Source: Nematostella vectensis (Eukaryota; Cnidaria; Anthozoa; Actiniaria; Edwardsiidae). From it: a DNA stretch of 64,000 nt. This document shows, one piece after another, positions 37,401-60,190 of this stretch. Each line of letters opens with the position of its first letter. The first letter of the stretch is position 1. The notes beneath the pieces are model-generated. The model worked only from the letters and a program-made list of their open reading frames with translations, had not been told where the DNA came from and did no database searches. Location: positions 2,853,501-2,917,500 of the forward strand of contig NC_064036.1 in the NCBI RefSeq assembly GCF_932526225.1, written 5' to 3'. Both the position numbers and the translations under genes were made by a program.

Positions 37401-39028
37401 GTAAATGAACCTACTCAACCTGATCTTGAAAAATTCTACGATTGAAAGTGCTTATTGTCCATTGTTTATAATGTAATGATGGTTGTTTGGGGAGGTGCAG
37501 GATTTGCTTGATGTATACACCTATTTCAATAAAGGTTGTCAGTGCAAATGGCAAATGGCGATTGGCAAATGGCAGTTCTACGACCGAAAGTAACAATGCG
37601 TCTCAAAGAATATCGATAATTCGAAACAATTATCCATTAAAGGTCACCAATGCTTGGCTATGACATTGCTGGACTTTATTTAAAACCTTCAATTTTATGA
37701 ATAATTGGTACCCATAAGCCATTTACCATTTGCCATTCGCACTGACAACCTTTTGTGAAATAGGTGTATGGAATTGACATACTGTATACACAATTAAATA
37801 AATTGCAATTAAATAAATTAACAATTAACAATTAAATAAATGGCAGTTCCAAAGCTAGAAATGTACTCAATGAAATGCTTATAAATAAACTTCAGCGATG
37901 CCAGAGCTATATATATAAAAAGCCTTAAATTGAATGATGATCGATCCATGTTCTCCTGCATTCAGCAGGCCAGGATTGGCTGAGGAGGGAGGGGGGGGGG
38001 GGGGGGTGCGCAGTCATACATGTAGGTATCACATGAAAAAAGCATATTATTTGAAGATTCCTAGAAATGACCCACTTTTTGGCCGCCAAGGGGGGGGGGG
38101 GACACGCAACATCTGGGCACCCCCCTGTGAATGCGCCTGTTCAGTGGTACCCTAGGTTGTAAAATTGCCATTTGCCAATCGCCATTTGGTGTTTGCACTG
38201 CGAACGTTTTTTTTTAAAGGTGTGGCATAATGAATATAGTCCACCAAAAACTGGTAGTCAACTATGTCTAGGGTCTAGCAGAGTTAAGTACTAGTTTTAG
38301 GTGGAACAAATTGATATTGTGTATGAACCAGTCAACTATTTTGTGCTTATTTGAATAGGGCATTTTAAATCCACAGTGCTGGCAAGACCATGCCGCCTGA
38401 CACATAATCCACTGTATGCTAACATTATAAGCAATGCCACATTGACTTCAGCATGGCATTTCATGCTTTCTCATGTCTTCTTTAAGACCTTACTCCTGCA
38501 AAAATAAGTGTACATGTGGATTGAATTTGTGTGACCTGGCATCCTCTCGCCAGTCTTGAATATCCTCCCGCCAGAGTATATATCTTAACCACCCTAATAA
38601 CTTCTGTGTTGCATTTACCTGTCTAGTAGAGTGTACTGCATTTCCAAGTCGTTCAAAACAAATGGATTTCTAAGCTTGGAATACTCTATTGCCTTGTCCA
38701 GTGGAAAACCAGATGAATAGAATGAGATCAATGCATCACAAAGTGGCCATTCTTCTACTTGATGATTAAGTATCATATCATCAGAAAACACCACCACGTC
38801 AACAAACTCAAATCGCATTATGCGACTCAAGATCTCTTGCATTGGTGTTGACTTTGTTTTTTTGTTCATAGCGCAGATGCCAATTTTTATGTTTGGTATT
38901 TCTTCTACAAGTACATCACCTAGGTCTTCTTCCATGACGGTATCAATGCCTAATCCAGAACTAGGGGTAAACTCCTGTGGTTCACCCTCCCCATCTCGGC
39001 CGCTCACATCCAAATATGTAGCTGACAT
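4128..39028 (-). CDS. PPIP5K: Diphosphoinositol pentakisphosphate kinase (PPIP5K/VIP1), 22 exons, complete
   Basis: Exons, 5' to 3': 39028-38619, 36947-36602, 35387-35226, 35043-34930, 32067-31868, 30994-30815, 30434-30171, 26289-26145, 23710-23595, 23466-23400, 23096-22949, 20845-20781, 20295-20210, 19902-19830, 19542-19415, 17658-17544, 17334-17175, 15405-15107, 14659-14460, 12972-12819, 12458-12224, 4429-4128. All introns are GT-AG and all phases close: 3,969 nt, 1,322 residues, close to the vertebrate length of about 1,240-1,430. The family is a cytosolic enzyme that phosphorylates inositol hexakisphosphate and 5-InsP7 to make 1-InsP7 and InsP8, and carries an opposing phosphatase domain. 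The order is ATP-grasp kinase (exons 1-4), histidine acid phosphatase (5-17), disordered tail (18-22). I chose the ATG at 39028 because the in-frame stretch above it (to 39094) does not resemble the family. A read-through form of exon 21 would end four codons into the intron. The identification is very sure; the outer ends and the tail splicing are less so. Confidence 0.93.
4553..5866. repeat. 74-bp minisatellite, about 17 units
   Basis: Units repeat every 74 bp with core ACTTGGGTAGGGCTAGAGAC and GTGAGTCCCGGGATAATGAA. Outer units (before 4640, after 5740) are more diverged than central ones, as expected from amplification in the middle. It lies in PPIP5K intron 21, close to exon 22. The repeated 62-residue minus-strand frames are by-products of the array. 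Confidence 0.95.
5867..6600. repeat. Intron 21 spacer with a 91-bp direct duplication
   Basis: Two near-identical copies of a 91-bp segment lie head to tail at about 6224-6314 and 6315-6405 (shared core TAGTAAACTGACCCTGAAGA through CATGAGCAAGGGA). I see nothing else of note between the 74-bp and the next array. Confidence 0.85.
6620..8145. repeat. AATTCCCCTTTACGTACC minisatellite with 63-bp higher-order units, interrupted
   Basis: An 18-19 bp motif (ATTCCCCTTTACGTACCG and variants) repeats at 6620-6770, stops, and resumes at 7412. From about 7510 to 8110 it is organised into roughly 63-bp higher-order units containing ACCTAACGATACGTACGAA. The gap is a TTAA-flanked transposon (6775-7407). Located in PPIP5K intron 21. 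Confidence 0.93.
6775..7407. mobile_element. 633-bp piggyBac-like MITE with TTAA target duplication
   Basis: The ends are inverted: GGTAATTCCCTTGAA at the left and TTCAAGGGAATTACC at the right. TTAA lies immediately outside each end (6771-6774 and 7408-7411), the target duplication of piggyBac-superfamily elements. Removing the element and one TTAA restores a normal minisatellite unit (CCCCTTAACGTACCG). No transposase frame is present, so it is non-autonomous. A partial relative lies at 3842. Confidence 0.88.
8330..9155. repeat. 64-bp minisatellite, about 13 units
   Basis: Units repeat every 64 bp with core GGCTAGGATAAGTAAGGAAC and GGTTAGTACATTACACTGAA. First units (8330-8440) are diverged. 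Located in PPIP5K intron 21. Confidence 0.95.
9236..11030. repeat. G-rich (TAGG/GTGG) minisatellite with 20-bp and 56-bp sub-arrays
   Basis: About 1.8 kb of strand-biased G-rich repeat. Sub-blocks: 9300-9830 built on GGTGGCTATGTGGGTATATA; 9850-9960 on a 20-bp GGCTATGGGCTATCTAGGT unit; 9950-11000 on a roughly 56-bp unit with GGGTACGTTGGTGGATGGCT and GTAGGTAGGTAGCAATG. The PPIP5K transcript carries the C-rich strand. The Pro/Thr/Tyr frames on the minus strand are translation of the repeat, not a gene. Confidence 0.95.
11031..12223. other. Start of PPIP5K intron 21, no gene seen
   Basis: Single-copy intronic sequence between exon 21 and the G-rich array. The frame at 11843-12052 (minus) shows no family motif. 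A G-run lies near 11545. If exon 21 is retained, the frame stops at 12210, adding Gly-Lys-Thr-Pro. Confidence 0.6.
13004..13919. mobile_element. Pogo-like non-autonomous element in PPIP5K intron 19
   Basis: The left end CAGTGGAACCCTGTTAATAC, preceded by TA, is typical of pogo/Tigger-type mariner elements. Near the right end the same GTCCGTATTAACAGGTGTCC sequence appears inverted, though the last bases are degraded. No transposase frame is seen. It carries an internal long hairpin at 13488-13603. Confidence 0.65.
13488..13603. repeat. Near-perfect inverted repeat (about 52-bp arms)
   Basis: TACACCAAAAACTGGAAATC at the left reappears inverted at the right as GATTTCCAGTTTTTGGTGTA. The arms run through AATTTTCG and TAATAAGAC to a loop of roughly 10-12 nt around 13545. 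It is nested in the pogo-like element and could be an independent fold-back insertion. Confidence 0.85.
15641..15872 (-). repeat. 17-bp splice-donor minisatellite, distal block (about 13 units)
   Basis: On the minus strand the units read AGCTCAGGTGAGTTACC and variants. Most units contain CAG/GTGAGT, a strong 5' splice site. The edge at 15860-15873 resembles the exon 17 edge. This block is separated from the proximal block (17021-17175) by a hAT-like insertion. Confidence 0.9.
15873..17020. mobile_element. 1.15-kb hAT-like non-autonomous element splitting the 17-bp array
   Basis: Left end AAACAATGGTGACTTTCC and inverted right end (AAAGTCACCCTGTTC) form imperfect terminal inverted repeats that continue into GAGCATGCGC. 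An 8-bp direct repeat CCTGAACT borders both sides (15865-15872, 17021-17028), consistent with a hAT target duplication, although the same 8-mer also occurs in the array itself. No transposase frame. Confidence 0.65.
17021..17180 (-). repeat. 17-bp splice-donor minisatellite abutting PPIP5K exon 17
   Basis: Starting exactly at the exon 17 donor (17174), the motif CAG/GTGAGTTACC repeats about nine times with a 17-bp period. Every copy has CAG/GTGAGT or a one-base variant. Only the first is needed for the reading frame seen in the family. Confidence 0.93.
17795..18700. repeat. 100-bp minisatellite, 9 units
   Basis: TGTATAGGTGCGTGCAATAA recurs at 17811 and then every 100 bp to 18611. Units differ by a few bases. 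It lies in PPIP5K intron 15, directly before the 77-bp array. Confidence 0.95.
18745..19441 (-). repeat. 77-bp minisatellite copying the PPIP5K exon 15 edge and donor
   Basis: GACTTACTC (minus-strand GAGTAAGTC) occurs at 18792 and every 77 bp up to 19408, which is the true exon 15 donor: one native plus eight extra copies. Each unit repeats the last 27 or so nucleotides of exon 15 (GTCTCAACCCGGA on the minus strand) plus about 50 nt of intron. The extra copies lie on the intron side. Confidence 0.95.
20405..20550. mobile_element. Short MITE with CAGSGGCGTAGCCAGG ends, copy 1
   Basis: The left end CAGCGGCGTAGCCAGG is inverted at the right end as CCTGGCTACGCCCCTG. The middle holds TTTAGATAATGTCTCATACA, shared with the copy at 24876. 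Located in PPIP5K intron 12. Confidence 0.8.
20846..22948. other. PPIP5K intron 11, AT-rich, one 55-bp tandem duplication
   Basis: No gene seen. A 55-bp segment beginning CTATTTTTAGTTTTAGG is duplicated head to tail at 21691-21745 and 21746-21800. Short open frames here show no family motif. Confidence 0.7.
23844..24056. mobile_element. 213-bp MITE with TACAGTA ends
   Basis: TACAGTATATGTTGGAAAAT at the left mirrors ATTTTCCAACATTTACTGTA at the right. The interior carries repeated AAAATTCG. Located in PPIP5K intron 8, flanked by TA. Confidence 0.75.
24057..26144. other. PPIP5K intron 8 remainder, AT-rich
   Basis: No gene seen apart from the MITE at 24876-25023. The 24666-24953 minus frame runs through that MITE and is not coding. 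Confidence 0.7.
24876..25023. mobile_element. Short MITE with CAGSGGCGTAGCCAGG ends, copy 2
   Basis: The left end CAGCGGTGTAGCCAGG and right end GGCTACACCCCTG share termini and the TTTAGATAATGTCTCATACA interior with the element at 20405. The orientation is the same. Confidence 0.8.
26290..30170. other. PPIP5K intron 7 (3.9 kb), AT-rich
   Basis: No gene seen. It holds a MITE at 29526-29684, poly-A tracts near 29780-29812, and at about 28450-28560 a degenerate relative of the 37515 MITE (TACACCTATTTCAAAAAGC then GGCAAATGGCAGTTCC). Confidence 0.7.
29526..29684. mobile_element. 158-bp MITE with TAATAGGCCATT ends
   Basis: TAATAGGCCATTCCAGC at the left mirrors GCTGAAATGGCCTATTA at the right, and ACCTCAACTACCA pairs with TGGTAGTTGAGGT inside. 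Confidence 0.75.
31139..31844. mobile_element. Degenerate 0.7-kb non-autonomous DNA element
   Basis: The left GGGGTCCGGTTCCTGAAAAG loosely mirrors the right end (CTTCCAGGGACTAGCCCC). Multiple GGATAACT/ATAGCTATCAG subterminal motifs occur on both sides. It occupies most of PPIP5K intron 5. The termini are diverged, so the exact ends are uncertain. Confidence 0.45.
32455..32950. mobile_element. 0.5-kb MITE with AAAGGGAAAGCTCCTCCCAC ends
   Basis: CTATAAAAGGGAAAGCTCCT at 32460 mirrors AGGAGCTTTCCCTTTTATAG ending near 32947. AT-rich interior. Located in PPIP5K intron 4. Just beyond it, a roughly 111-bp offset direct duplication (AAGGATCTGTGCAACTGCTC at about 33045 and 33156) is visible. Confidence 0.75.
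33261..34755. mobile_element. 1.5-kb non-autonomous element with CAGTACC ends and many internal inverted repeats
   Basis: CAGTACCGCTCTCGAACATG with TA outside mirrors TGTTCGTGAGTGGTACTG with TA outside, so TA target duplications as in Tc1/mariner-type elements. Subterminal GTTCGCGAA motifs recur densely at both ends (33300-33370 and 34676-34740), a typical transposase-binding arrangement. The middle holds about six degenerate copies of a roughly 120-bp segment containing CAAATAAATGGCTTCCCG, the first two inverted. Confidence 0.75.
35696..36205. mobile_element. 510-bp MITE with CAGGGCTTCTGGAATTAC ends
   Basis: Perfect 18-bp terminal inverted repeats: CAGGGCTTCTGGAATTAC and GTAATTCCAGAAGCCCTG. 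ACTTGA flanks both sides. The interior repeats GCGCGTAATTT many times in both strands. Located in PPIP5K intron 2. Confidence 0.88.
37022..37304. repeat. 141-bp direct tandem duplication
   Basis: AGATTTTATCATAGTCATAA begins at 37022 and again at 37163, and the copies are essentially identical through TCGCAGAGGTAAAAAG. Recent duplication in PPIP5K intron 1. Confidence 0.93.
37515..37768. mobile_element. 254-bp MITE with TACACCTATTTC ends
   Basis: TACACCTATTTCAATAAAGG mirrors the right end TTTGTGAAATAGGTGTA. GGCAAATGGCGATTGGCAAA mirrors CCATTTACCATTTGCCATT inside. Partial relatives occur near 28450 and 38160. Confidence 0.8.
37930..38230. repeat. G-tract-rich MITE remnant
   Basis: Runs of G at about 37989-38006 and 38091-38101 lie between GCAGGCCAGGATTGGCTGAG and GTGAATGCGCCTG, a diverged member of the GCGTAGCCAGG-type MITE family, followed by a fragment related to the 37515 element. 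Confidence 0.5.
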
Positions 39029-40063
39029 CTTGTTGGCGAGGAAGGTGAAGAGATTATTCCTTGAACAGGACAATGGCAATGTTATTATTGTCATGAGTAA
39101 AAGTATGAAAGTATAAATAAGATTTTATACCCAAATTATTCATTTCATTTCTAAAACAATTATTTCGCAGTATGAGTACAAACTGTATGCCTTTCTAAAA
39201 TTTTATTAAAATCGATTAAAATTCCGAGAACTCACACTAGACTAAAATTAATATATATATAAAAATAACAGGCCAAAGAAGAACATTTTTTCATCTTGGT
39301 CGTTTACAAACCATCCAAAACAAAAGTTGACAGGGAAAATACGTCTACTTTCCATCCCTACCTGATGTAGCCCTTTAAATCTGCCCAAACGATCACTACT
39401 TACATCTGCTTTTCCTATACCTCAAAGATCATGTCAATACAGTCATGCGACGTTTGCCTCTGCTAGACGCCAAACAGTGCTTGTTTTCTGAGTAGAAACA
39501 GCTACGACAAGAGACAAGAGCGCGCTATAACGTTGCGCTCACCGATAAAACTAGAAACTGAGTTCATTGCAGGAGAGAAAAAGGCGCCTGACTCCATAGC
39601 GACAGACGGCAGCCGTGCCCATTGCCCTATTCAAGCGTAGATTATCTATTAAAAATCATCGAGTTAGAGGCCAGCAAAAAACTAAAAGTGTTATTTTTCC
39701 AAGGCCAAACCTGATCACTTTCAGGTTTGGTCTGCACGAATTATCTACCTCCCCCATCAGAGGTAAATAAAACAGAGGGTTTGATTGGGTAAAATTGGTC
39801 ACCCAATGAAGAGCCTCGTCTTAAAGCTTAAAAGTCACCAACTTTTTCTGTCTTTCTATCTTATTGGCTAATAACAGCCAAAATAAGCCAATCAAAATGC
39901 CTTTTTTATTTGTTTCCTGCAGAAGAAAACAGAATGACGTCATAACATGGCGGACATTTGAAAGATGCAAGTTTTCCTCTGATGCTCTGTGTGATTTCAA
40001 GTTGATTTCATTCAAAATGTAGATTATTCAATCAAAACGACGACTGTTATATACTGAATGGTC
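39029..40063. promoter_or_regulatory. Shared head-to-head promoter interval of PPIP5K and USP8
   Basis: The two start codons point away from each other across 1,035 bp. Several CCAAT-type boxes lie in 39780-39900 in both orientations (GATTGG, CCCAATG, TATTGGC, GCCAATC). No TATA box at a convincing position is seen. Both 5' UTRs must lie here. A bidirectional promoter is an inference from layout. Confidence 0.55.
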
Positions 40064-54977
<14,914 letters not shown>

Positions 54978-56135
54978 AATTATAACCAAGTCGTACAGAT
55001 GCAATGGTTGATAACCGATGGCGTAAAGACGGCAGGAACCACTACTTAGGTACATGTTAGCCTTGCATGTGTGTCACTTAGGTGCATGTCTGTGTTTGTA
55101 GGGTTGAGTCAAAATAGTCAACACTTAGAATAGAGTTTAGGACCTTACACATACCCCGTCCGCTGAACTGGTTGCCCACTGGTTGTAAAAAGTATAGGCT
55201 TTTAAGGCTCCTTAGCTGATGCCTTGCTAGATACAGGAGATAAAGGTCTTGACCTAGTGTCTTCCAGGGTATATAATGGTATTGCCCTTGCCTCTCTTCT
55301 TTTTAAAGCGCCATAGTCAGGCTTACCTTTCTTTATTGTTTTCTTTAAATACAAGAAGACAAACTGTGTGTAAAGATCGAGAGATAAACATCTAAACACA
55401 AAGTGTTATGCTTTGTTTACCAAATTCAGTGAAAGATATCGCCATAGCTTCCCCAAAACAGCCAACGGAATGGATGCTTTTACGCAGCATTTTGCAAAGA
55501 ATGACAAAATTTCGGATGACTGAAACTCTTTAATAACCTTCTTGCTAAACCTCATATCTTTGTCATTTGTTTGACGCATTTATTGCCTCGCATTTTCTAT
55601 GGACAGAAACTTAACTTCAGGGCCCGTGTAAAATGGTTCTGCTGTTGCGGCAACGGTGCCACTCGTGGCGAAGTTAACAAAATATATCAAAATGAATATA
55701 TAACTATCTTTATTACAATAAAACTAACAGAGCGTGGTGAATTAAATGTATTAGTGATCGTTTTATATCATGCCACTCAAGACAAAGCTAAATTAATAAT
55801 GATTCTAACGCATGATCACAAGATTGATTTGTATTCAAGGTTGAATTATGATTTCAGTGACTCCCAAAGGCTGTACATAGCAACGCTACCTCAACGTCTG
55901 TATGAATAAAATCGGCACAATTGAACCACTTGTGCATCGAGTGCTAAATTATTACAAATACATACCAATACCTTTTTTGCTACACATCATTGTAAAGTGA
56001 CTCGCGCTTAAAATATACTGTGCTCAAAACTGATTTCTTGTTCATTCATAAATGTTCCGTTTCAATCCAATGGAAGGGTGTACTCGTGTTTCCAAACACC
56101 TAAACTGCGCCCGGGATACTGGAGTTACTATGTAT
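54978..56135. other. USP8 3' flank, no gene recognised
   Basis: The USP8 3' UTR should begin here. AATAAA-like signals occur near 55715 and 55905. The plus frame 55571-55909 (112 codons) and the minus frame 55202-55399 show no family motif and no splice context. A dispersed motif (GCCAACGGAATGGATGCTTT near 55457) also appears near 52033 and 53307. Confidence 0.5.
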
Positions 56136-58713
56136 ATTTAATATCAGGTTAGGACGTCCTTCCCTGGTGTCCGTTGATAGATGTGTGGGGTAAGGTGTGT
56201 CCTCTGTGGGTAATTTCAGGTTAGGACGTCCTTTCCTATTGTCCGTTGATAGATGTGTGGGGTAAGGTGTGTCCTCTGTGGGTAATTTCAGGTTGGGACG
56301 TCCTTTCCTATTGTCCGTTGATAGATGTGTGGGGTAAGGTGTGTCCTCTGTGGGTAATTTCAGGTTAGGACGTCCTTTCCTATTGTCCGTTGATAGATGT
56401 GTGGGGTTAGGTGTGTCCTCTGTGGGTAATTTCAGGTTAGGACGTCCTTTCCTATTGTCCGTTGATAGATGTGTGGGGTTAGGTGTGTCCTCTGTGGGTA
56501 ATTTTAGGTTAGGACGTCCTTTCCTATTGTCCGTTGATAGATGTGTGGGGTAAGGTGTGTCCTCTGTGGGTAATTTCAGGTTAGGACGTCCTTTCCTATT
56601 GTCCGTTGATAGATGTGTGGGGTTAGGTGTGTCCTCTGTGGGTAATTTCAGGTTAGGACGTCCTTTCCTTTTGTCCGTTGATAGATGTATGGGGTAAGGT
56701 GTATCCTCTGTGGGTAATTTCAGGTTAGGACGTCCTTTCCTAGTGTCCGTTGATAGATGTGTGGGGTAAGGTGTGTCCTCTGTGGGTAATTTCAGGTTAG
56801 GACGTCCTTTCCTATTGTCCGTTGATAGATGTATGGGGTAAGGTGTGTCCTCTGTGGGTAATTTCAGGTTAGGACGTCCTTTCCTATTGTCCGTTAATAG
56901 ATGTGTGGGGTAAGGTGTGTCCTCTGTGGGTAATTTCAGGTTAGGACGTCCTTCCCTAGTGTCCGTTGATAGATGTGTGGGGTAAGGTGTGTCCTCTGTG
57001 GGTAATTTCAGGTTAGGACGTCCTTCCCTATTGTCCGTTGATAGATGTGTGGAGTAAGGTGTGTCCTCTGTGGGTAATTTCAGGTTAGGACGTCCTTCCC
57101 TATTGTCCGTTGATAGATGTGTGGGGTAAGGTGTGTCCTCTGTGGGTAATTTCAGGTTAGGACGTCCTTTCCTAGTGTCCGTTGATAGATGTGTGGGGTA
57201 AGGTGTGTCCTCTGTGGGTAATTTCATGTTAGGACGTCCTTTCCTATTGTCCGTTGATAGATGTGTGGGGTAAGGTGTGTCCTCTGTGGGTAATTTCAGG
57301 TTAGGACGTCCTTTCCTATTGTCCGTTGATAGATGTGTGGGGTAAGGTGTGTCCTCTGTGGGTAATTTCAGGTTAGGACGTCCTTTCCTATTGTCCGTTG
57401 ATAGATGTGTGGGGTTAGGTGTGTCCTCTGTGGGTAATTTCAGGTTAGGACGTCCTTTCCTATTGTCCGTTGATAGATGTGTGGGGTTAGGTGTGTCCTC
57501 TGTGGGTAATTTCAGGTTAGGACGTCCTTTCCTATTGTCCGTTGATAGATGTGTTGGGTAAGGTGTGTCCTCTGTGGGTAATTTCAGGTTAGGACGTCCT
57601 TTCCTATTGTCCGTTGATAGATGTGTGGGGTTAGGTGTGTCCTCTGTGGGTAATTTCAGGTTAGGACGTCCTTTCCTTTTGTCCGTTGATAGATGTATGG
57701 GGTAAGGTGTATCCTCTGTGGGTAATTTCAGGTTAGGACGTCCTTTCCTAGTGTCCGTTGATAGATGTGTGGGGTAAGGTGTGTCCTCTGTGGGTAATTT
57801 CAGGTTAGGACGTCCTTTCCTATTGTCCGTTGATAGATGTGTGGGGTAAGGTGTGTCCTCTGTGGGTAATCTCAGGTCAGGACGTCCTTTCCTATTGTCC
57901 GTTGATAGATGTGTGGGGTAAGGTGTGTCCTCTGTGGATAATTTCAGGTTAGGACGTCCTTCCCTATTGTCCGTTGATAGATGTGTGGGGTAAGGTGTGT
58001 CCTCTGTGGGTAATTTCAGGTTAGGACGTCCTTTCCTATTGTCCGTTGATAGATGTGTGGGGTAAGGTGTGTCCTCTGTGGGTAATTTCATGTTAGGACG
58101 TCCTTTCCTATTGTCCGTTGATAGATGTGTGGGGTAAGGTGTGTCCTCTGTGGGTAATTTCAGGTTAGGACGTCCTTATCTAGTGACCCTTGGGCGGGGT
58201 GTCTTTCAAGGGTACTTTCTGGTGACCGATAATGATATTTCTTGGGATGACCTCATCCGGAATTTTATCTGCTTTTTCAAAACTATCCTCATTCCCTGCC
58301 CGCAAGTACTTGCAGAACTTCAATTTATCAAAGCTCTCCTCCAAAGACAATTCTGGGTCGGAGTCGTCGGAATCTTCCAACTTAACGGGGAAGGCTCTTT
58401 TACTTGGAACGAGAGAAACTGGAGGTTGAGGCGATCTTGGAGAAGACAGGGAAACCGATGGAGAATATTCTACTGCCAGACTCGTGGACCGAGTAATAGC
58501 CGGGCGACCTTCGGATGATCGAAGTCGGGGCGATCTCGGAGAGGACAGGAAAACCGATGAGGACTTGCCTGTTGTCAGACTTGTAGACCGAGTGATATTC
58601 GGGCGACCTTCGGATGATCCAAGTCGGGGTGACTTCGGAGAGGACAATGGGACCGATGAAGCATTTCCTGCCACTAGACCTGTCGACCGAGAATTTGTGC
58701 GACCCTCGGGTTA
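56100..58713 (-). pseudogene. Possible repeat-protein gene, frame broken near 58180
   Basis: From 58713 to 58180 the minus strand is open with no ATG near its start. It holds about three degenerate 34-residue repeats (SSPRSPRLRSSEGRP, ITRSTSL), then an acidic segment (LEDSDDSDPELSLEE), and ends with KVPLKDTPPKG, which looks like a diverged first unit of the 24-residue array. The array lies in another frame just past the stop at 58180. Either one gene lost its frame, or the two parts are linked by an unseen splice. Ser-Pro and Arg-rich composition gives no function. The 5' end is unknown. Confidence 0.45.
56136..58170 (-). repeat. 72-bp array (about 28 units), open as 24-residue repeats, built of a duplicated 14-unit block
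   Basis: Units repeat every 72 bp and keep one minus-strand frame open from 58091 to 56100 (663 codons). The unit contains LKLPTEDTPYPTHLSTDN and GRPN, a hydrophilic Pro/Thr-rich sequence. Variants such as PIHLSTDKRKG and PNPTHLST recur at a distance of 1,008 bp (14 units), for example at 56666 and 57674, so a 14-unit block was duplicated. The apparent ATG at 58091 is one mutated repeat codon (CTG to ATG). Confidence 0.93.
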
Positions 58714-59280
58714 ATTCGGTGAAGTGTCGGGACGTCTTCCCATCGTTAAACTACTCCTACCTTTCTCGTCCTTGTCGCTTCGATGGCATAGAAGCGTACT
58801 CTTTAGTTCTTTTTGCCGTTTATGTAGTTTTTTCCTTGTGGCGGCTCATCCCGTGGAATTGTTTTTTGTTTGTGCTGCCCAGCACCCCTATCTCCGCCGA
58901 CATCTTGTGTCCCATTTGATGGTTTTTAGCCATCGCCTTCTTCATCGTCAACGATATGTCACTCATGATGAACGTTAAGCTCTGCTTAGCTTCGTAAGGT
59001 CACTATTAGGCTTGCGAGGGCGGCTGAGACCGGATCGATATCTCTAGTATCAATATAAACTCCAAAGTCTTTCTTGGGGCCTTGCACGACGCACTTGAGA
59101 AGTTAATGTCCACTCTCTTGTATCAATGTAGACTGTTTGCCTTTGCACTACACACTTGGGATCGGATCGATTGTGTGTCCACTGTCCTTGTAGGGCTTTG
59201 CAAGGCTCGTCTGATACCTGGTCGATTGACCTAGTTATCTGGTATGAACATGCACTTTAGGGTGCTTGAAAGCTTTGCCC
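58714..59280. other. Boundary between host-like and GC-rich element sequence
   Basis: No gene recognised. Base composition rises toward the right. No clear terminal inverted repeat of the element to the right can be placed, since its other end is outside the window. Confidence 0.4.
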
Positions 59281-59287
59281 AGCGCAC

Positions 59288-60190
59288 ATGAATGCACGCA
59301 TTCATGTGAACAGCAAGGAAAACTTAGGGGCGCAGCCTCATGCGCACATCGACATGCGTGCGGCGTACCTAGGATGCGAGGACAGTGTCTTCGGCGGCGC
59401 CTCGGACGCCATTGACGTGGTACGGAAATATGGCTTCCCTACGAACGTGTATCGTATCGCGGATGTTGTGGGACGGCCATTGAGCGAGGTTCTTCAACTA
59501 ACCGGGGTCATTCAGCTGACCGAGTAGGAGTTCTCTGAGGCATGCCACCCCTACACTTCCGGGAGTGTAGGGCAGCACTTGGAACAAAACGAGGGCTGGA
59601 TCACCACGCCAGAGCTCAAGGACCTGTTAGACTCGGGTGACCTCGTCATGGCCACGGCGAGGGAGGTATTGTATAGCGTCGGAAAAAAGGACTCCATCAG
59701 GTTCCCCCACTATAGCGCGAGTAGCGAAGACTCGCAGTATCCTGAGGGTCGAGATCTCGCTGTCCGTTTCGTAGGCAAGTGCGCTCGCCATGGCGACGAG
59801 TCCTCGATCGTAGTTCGCGACCGTGAAGAAGCCGCGTATCTAACAAACCTCCTTGCGGGCACCGACCACTTACTTAACTTCGAGCATGCCGACAGGGCCC
59901 ATCTGATCCAATACAAAGACGGTCACAATGGTACCATATCAGGGCCTTCGTCTTGGCGTACACAAACATAGCGTTGCGACGCATGTTGAGGCGGATTCCT
60001 CGCGAAGACGTCCTCCGGGTGTGCACAGATGCCATATACGCAAAGGCGGTGCCCAGTGGTGTAAAGCTCGTGGATCGAAATCCGAGGTATGGAGAGTGGC
60101 GCCACAAAAAGCCTGGGTACGAGTGGCGACCCGAAGCGGGACCCGAAGAAGTCGGGGAGCTTGGCCAAAGAGCCAAGCACTGCGTTGAGT
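59288..60190 (+). pseudogene. Family B DNA polymerase-like palm fragment, frameshifted
   Basis: Two frames in the same phase (59288-59527, 59579 to about 59930), separated by a stop at 59525-59527, are followed by a change of frame near 59930 into AFVLAYTNIALRR and then VCTDAIYAK near 60020. The last motif sits where family B polymerases have the catalytic YxDTDS (motif C), with a single Asp kept. The earlier part (DLAVRFVGKCARHGD) gives no motif I can name. The finger and exonuclease regions are absent or outside. A different replicase family with a similar palm is possible. Confidence 0.4.

Larger units (their letters stand above)
34930..39028 (-). other. PPIP5K: PPIP5K ATP-grasp kinase region (exons 1-4)
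   Basis: Residues 1 to 344. Exon 1 has an acidic leader, then the family hallmark [15 protein letters not shown] and [19 protein letters not shown]. Exon 2 has [27 protein letters not shown] and the glycine-rich [13 protein letters not shown], which are substrate and ATP contacts in the family. Exon 3 has [13 protein letters not shown] and exon 4 has [10 protein letters not shown] and [12 protein letters not shown], with the metal-binding Asp and Asn of the ATP-grasp fold. No key residue appears to be missing, so kinase activity is expected. Confidence 0.93.

Noticed and set aside
55571-55909. 112-codon plus-strand ORF after USP8
   Set aside because: No motif, AT-biased, no splice or conservation evidence; kept as unassigned flank.
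56341-57561. Plus-strand 70-codon frames in the 72-bp array
   Set aside because: They are shadows of the repeat, short and without family motifs.
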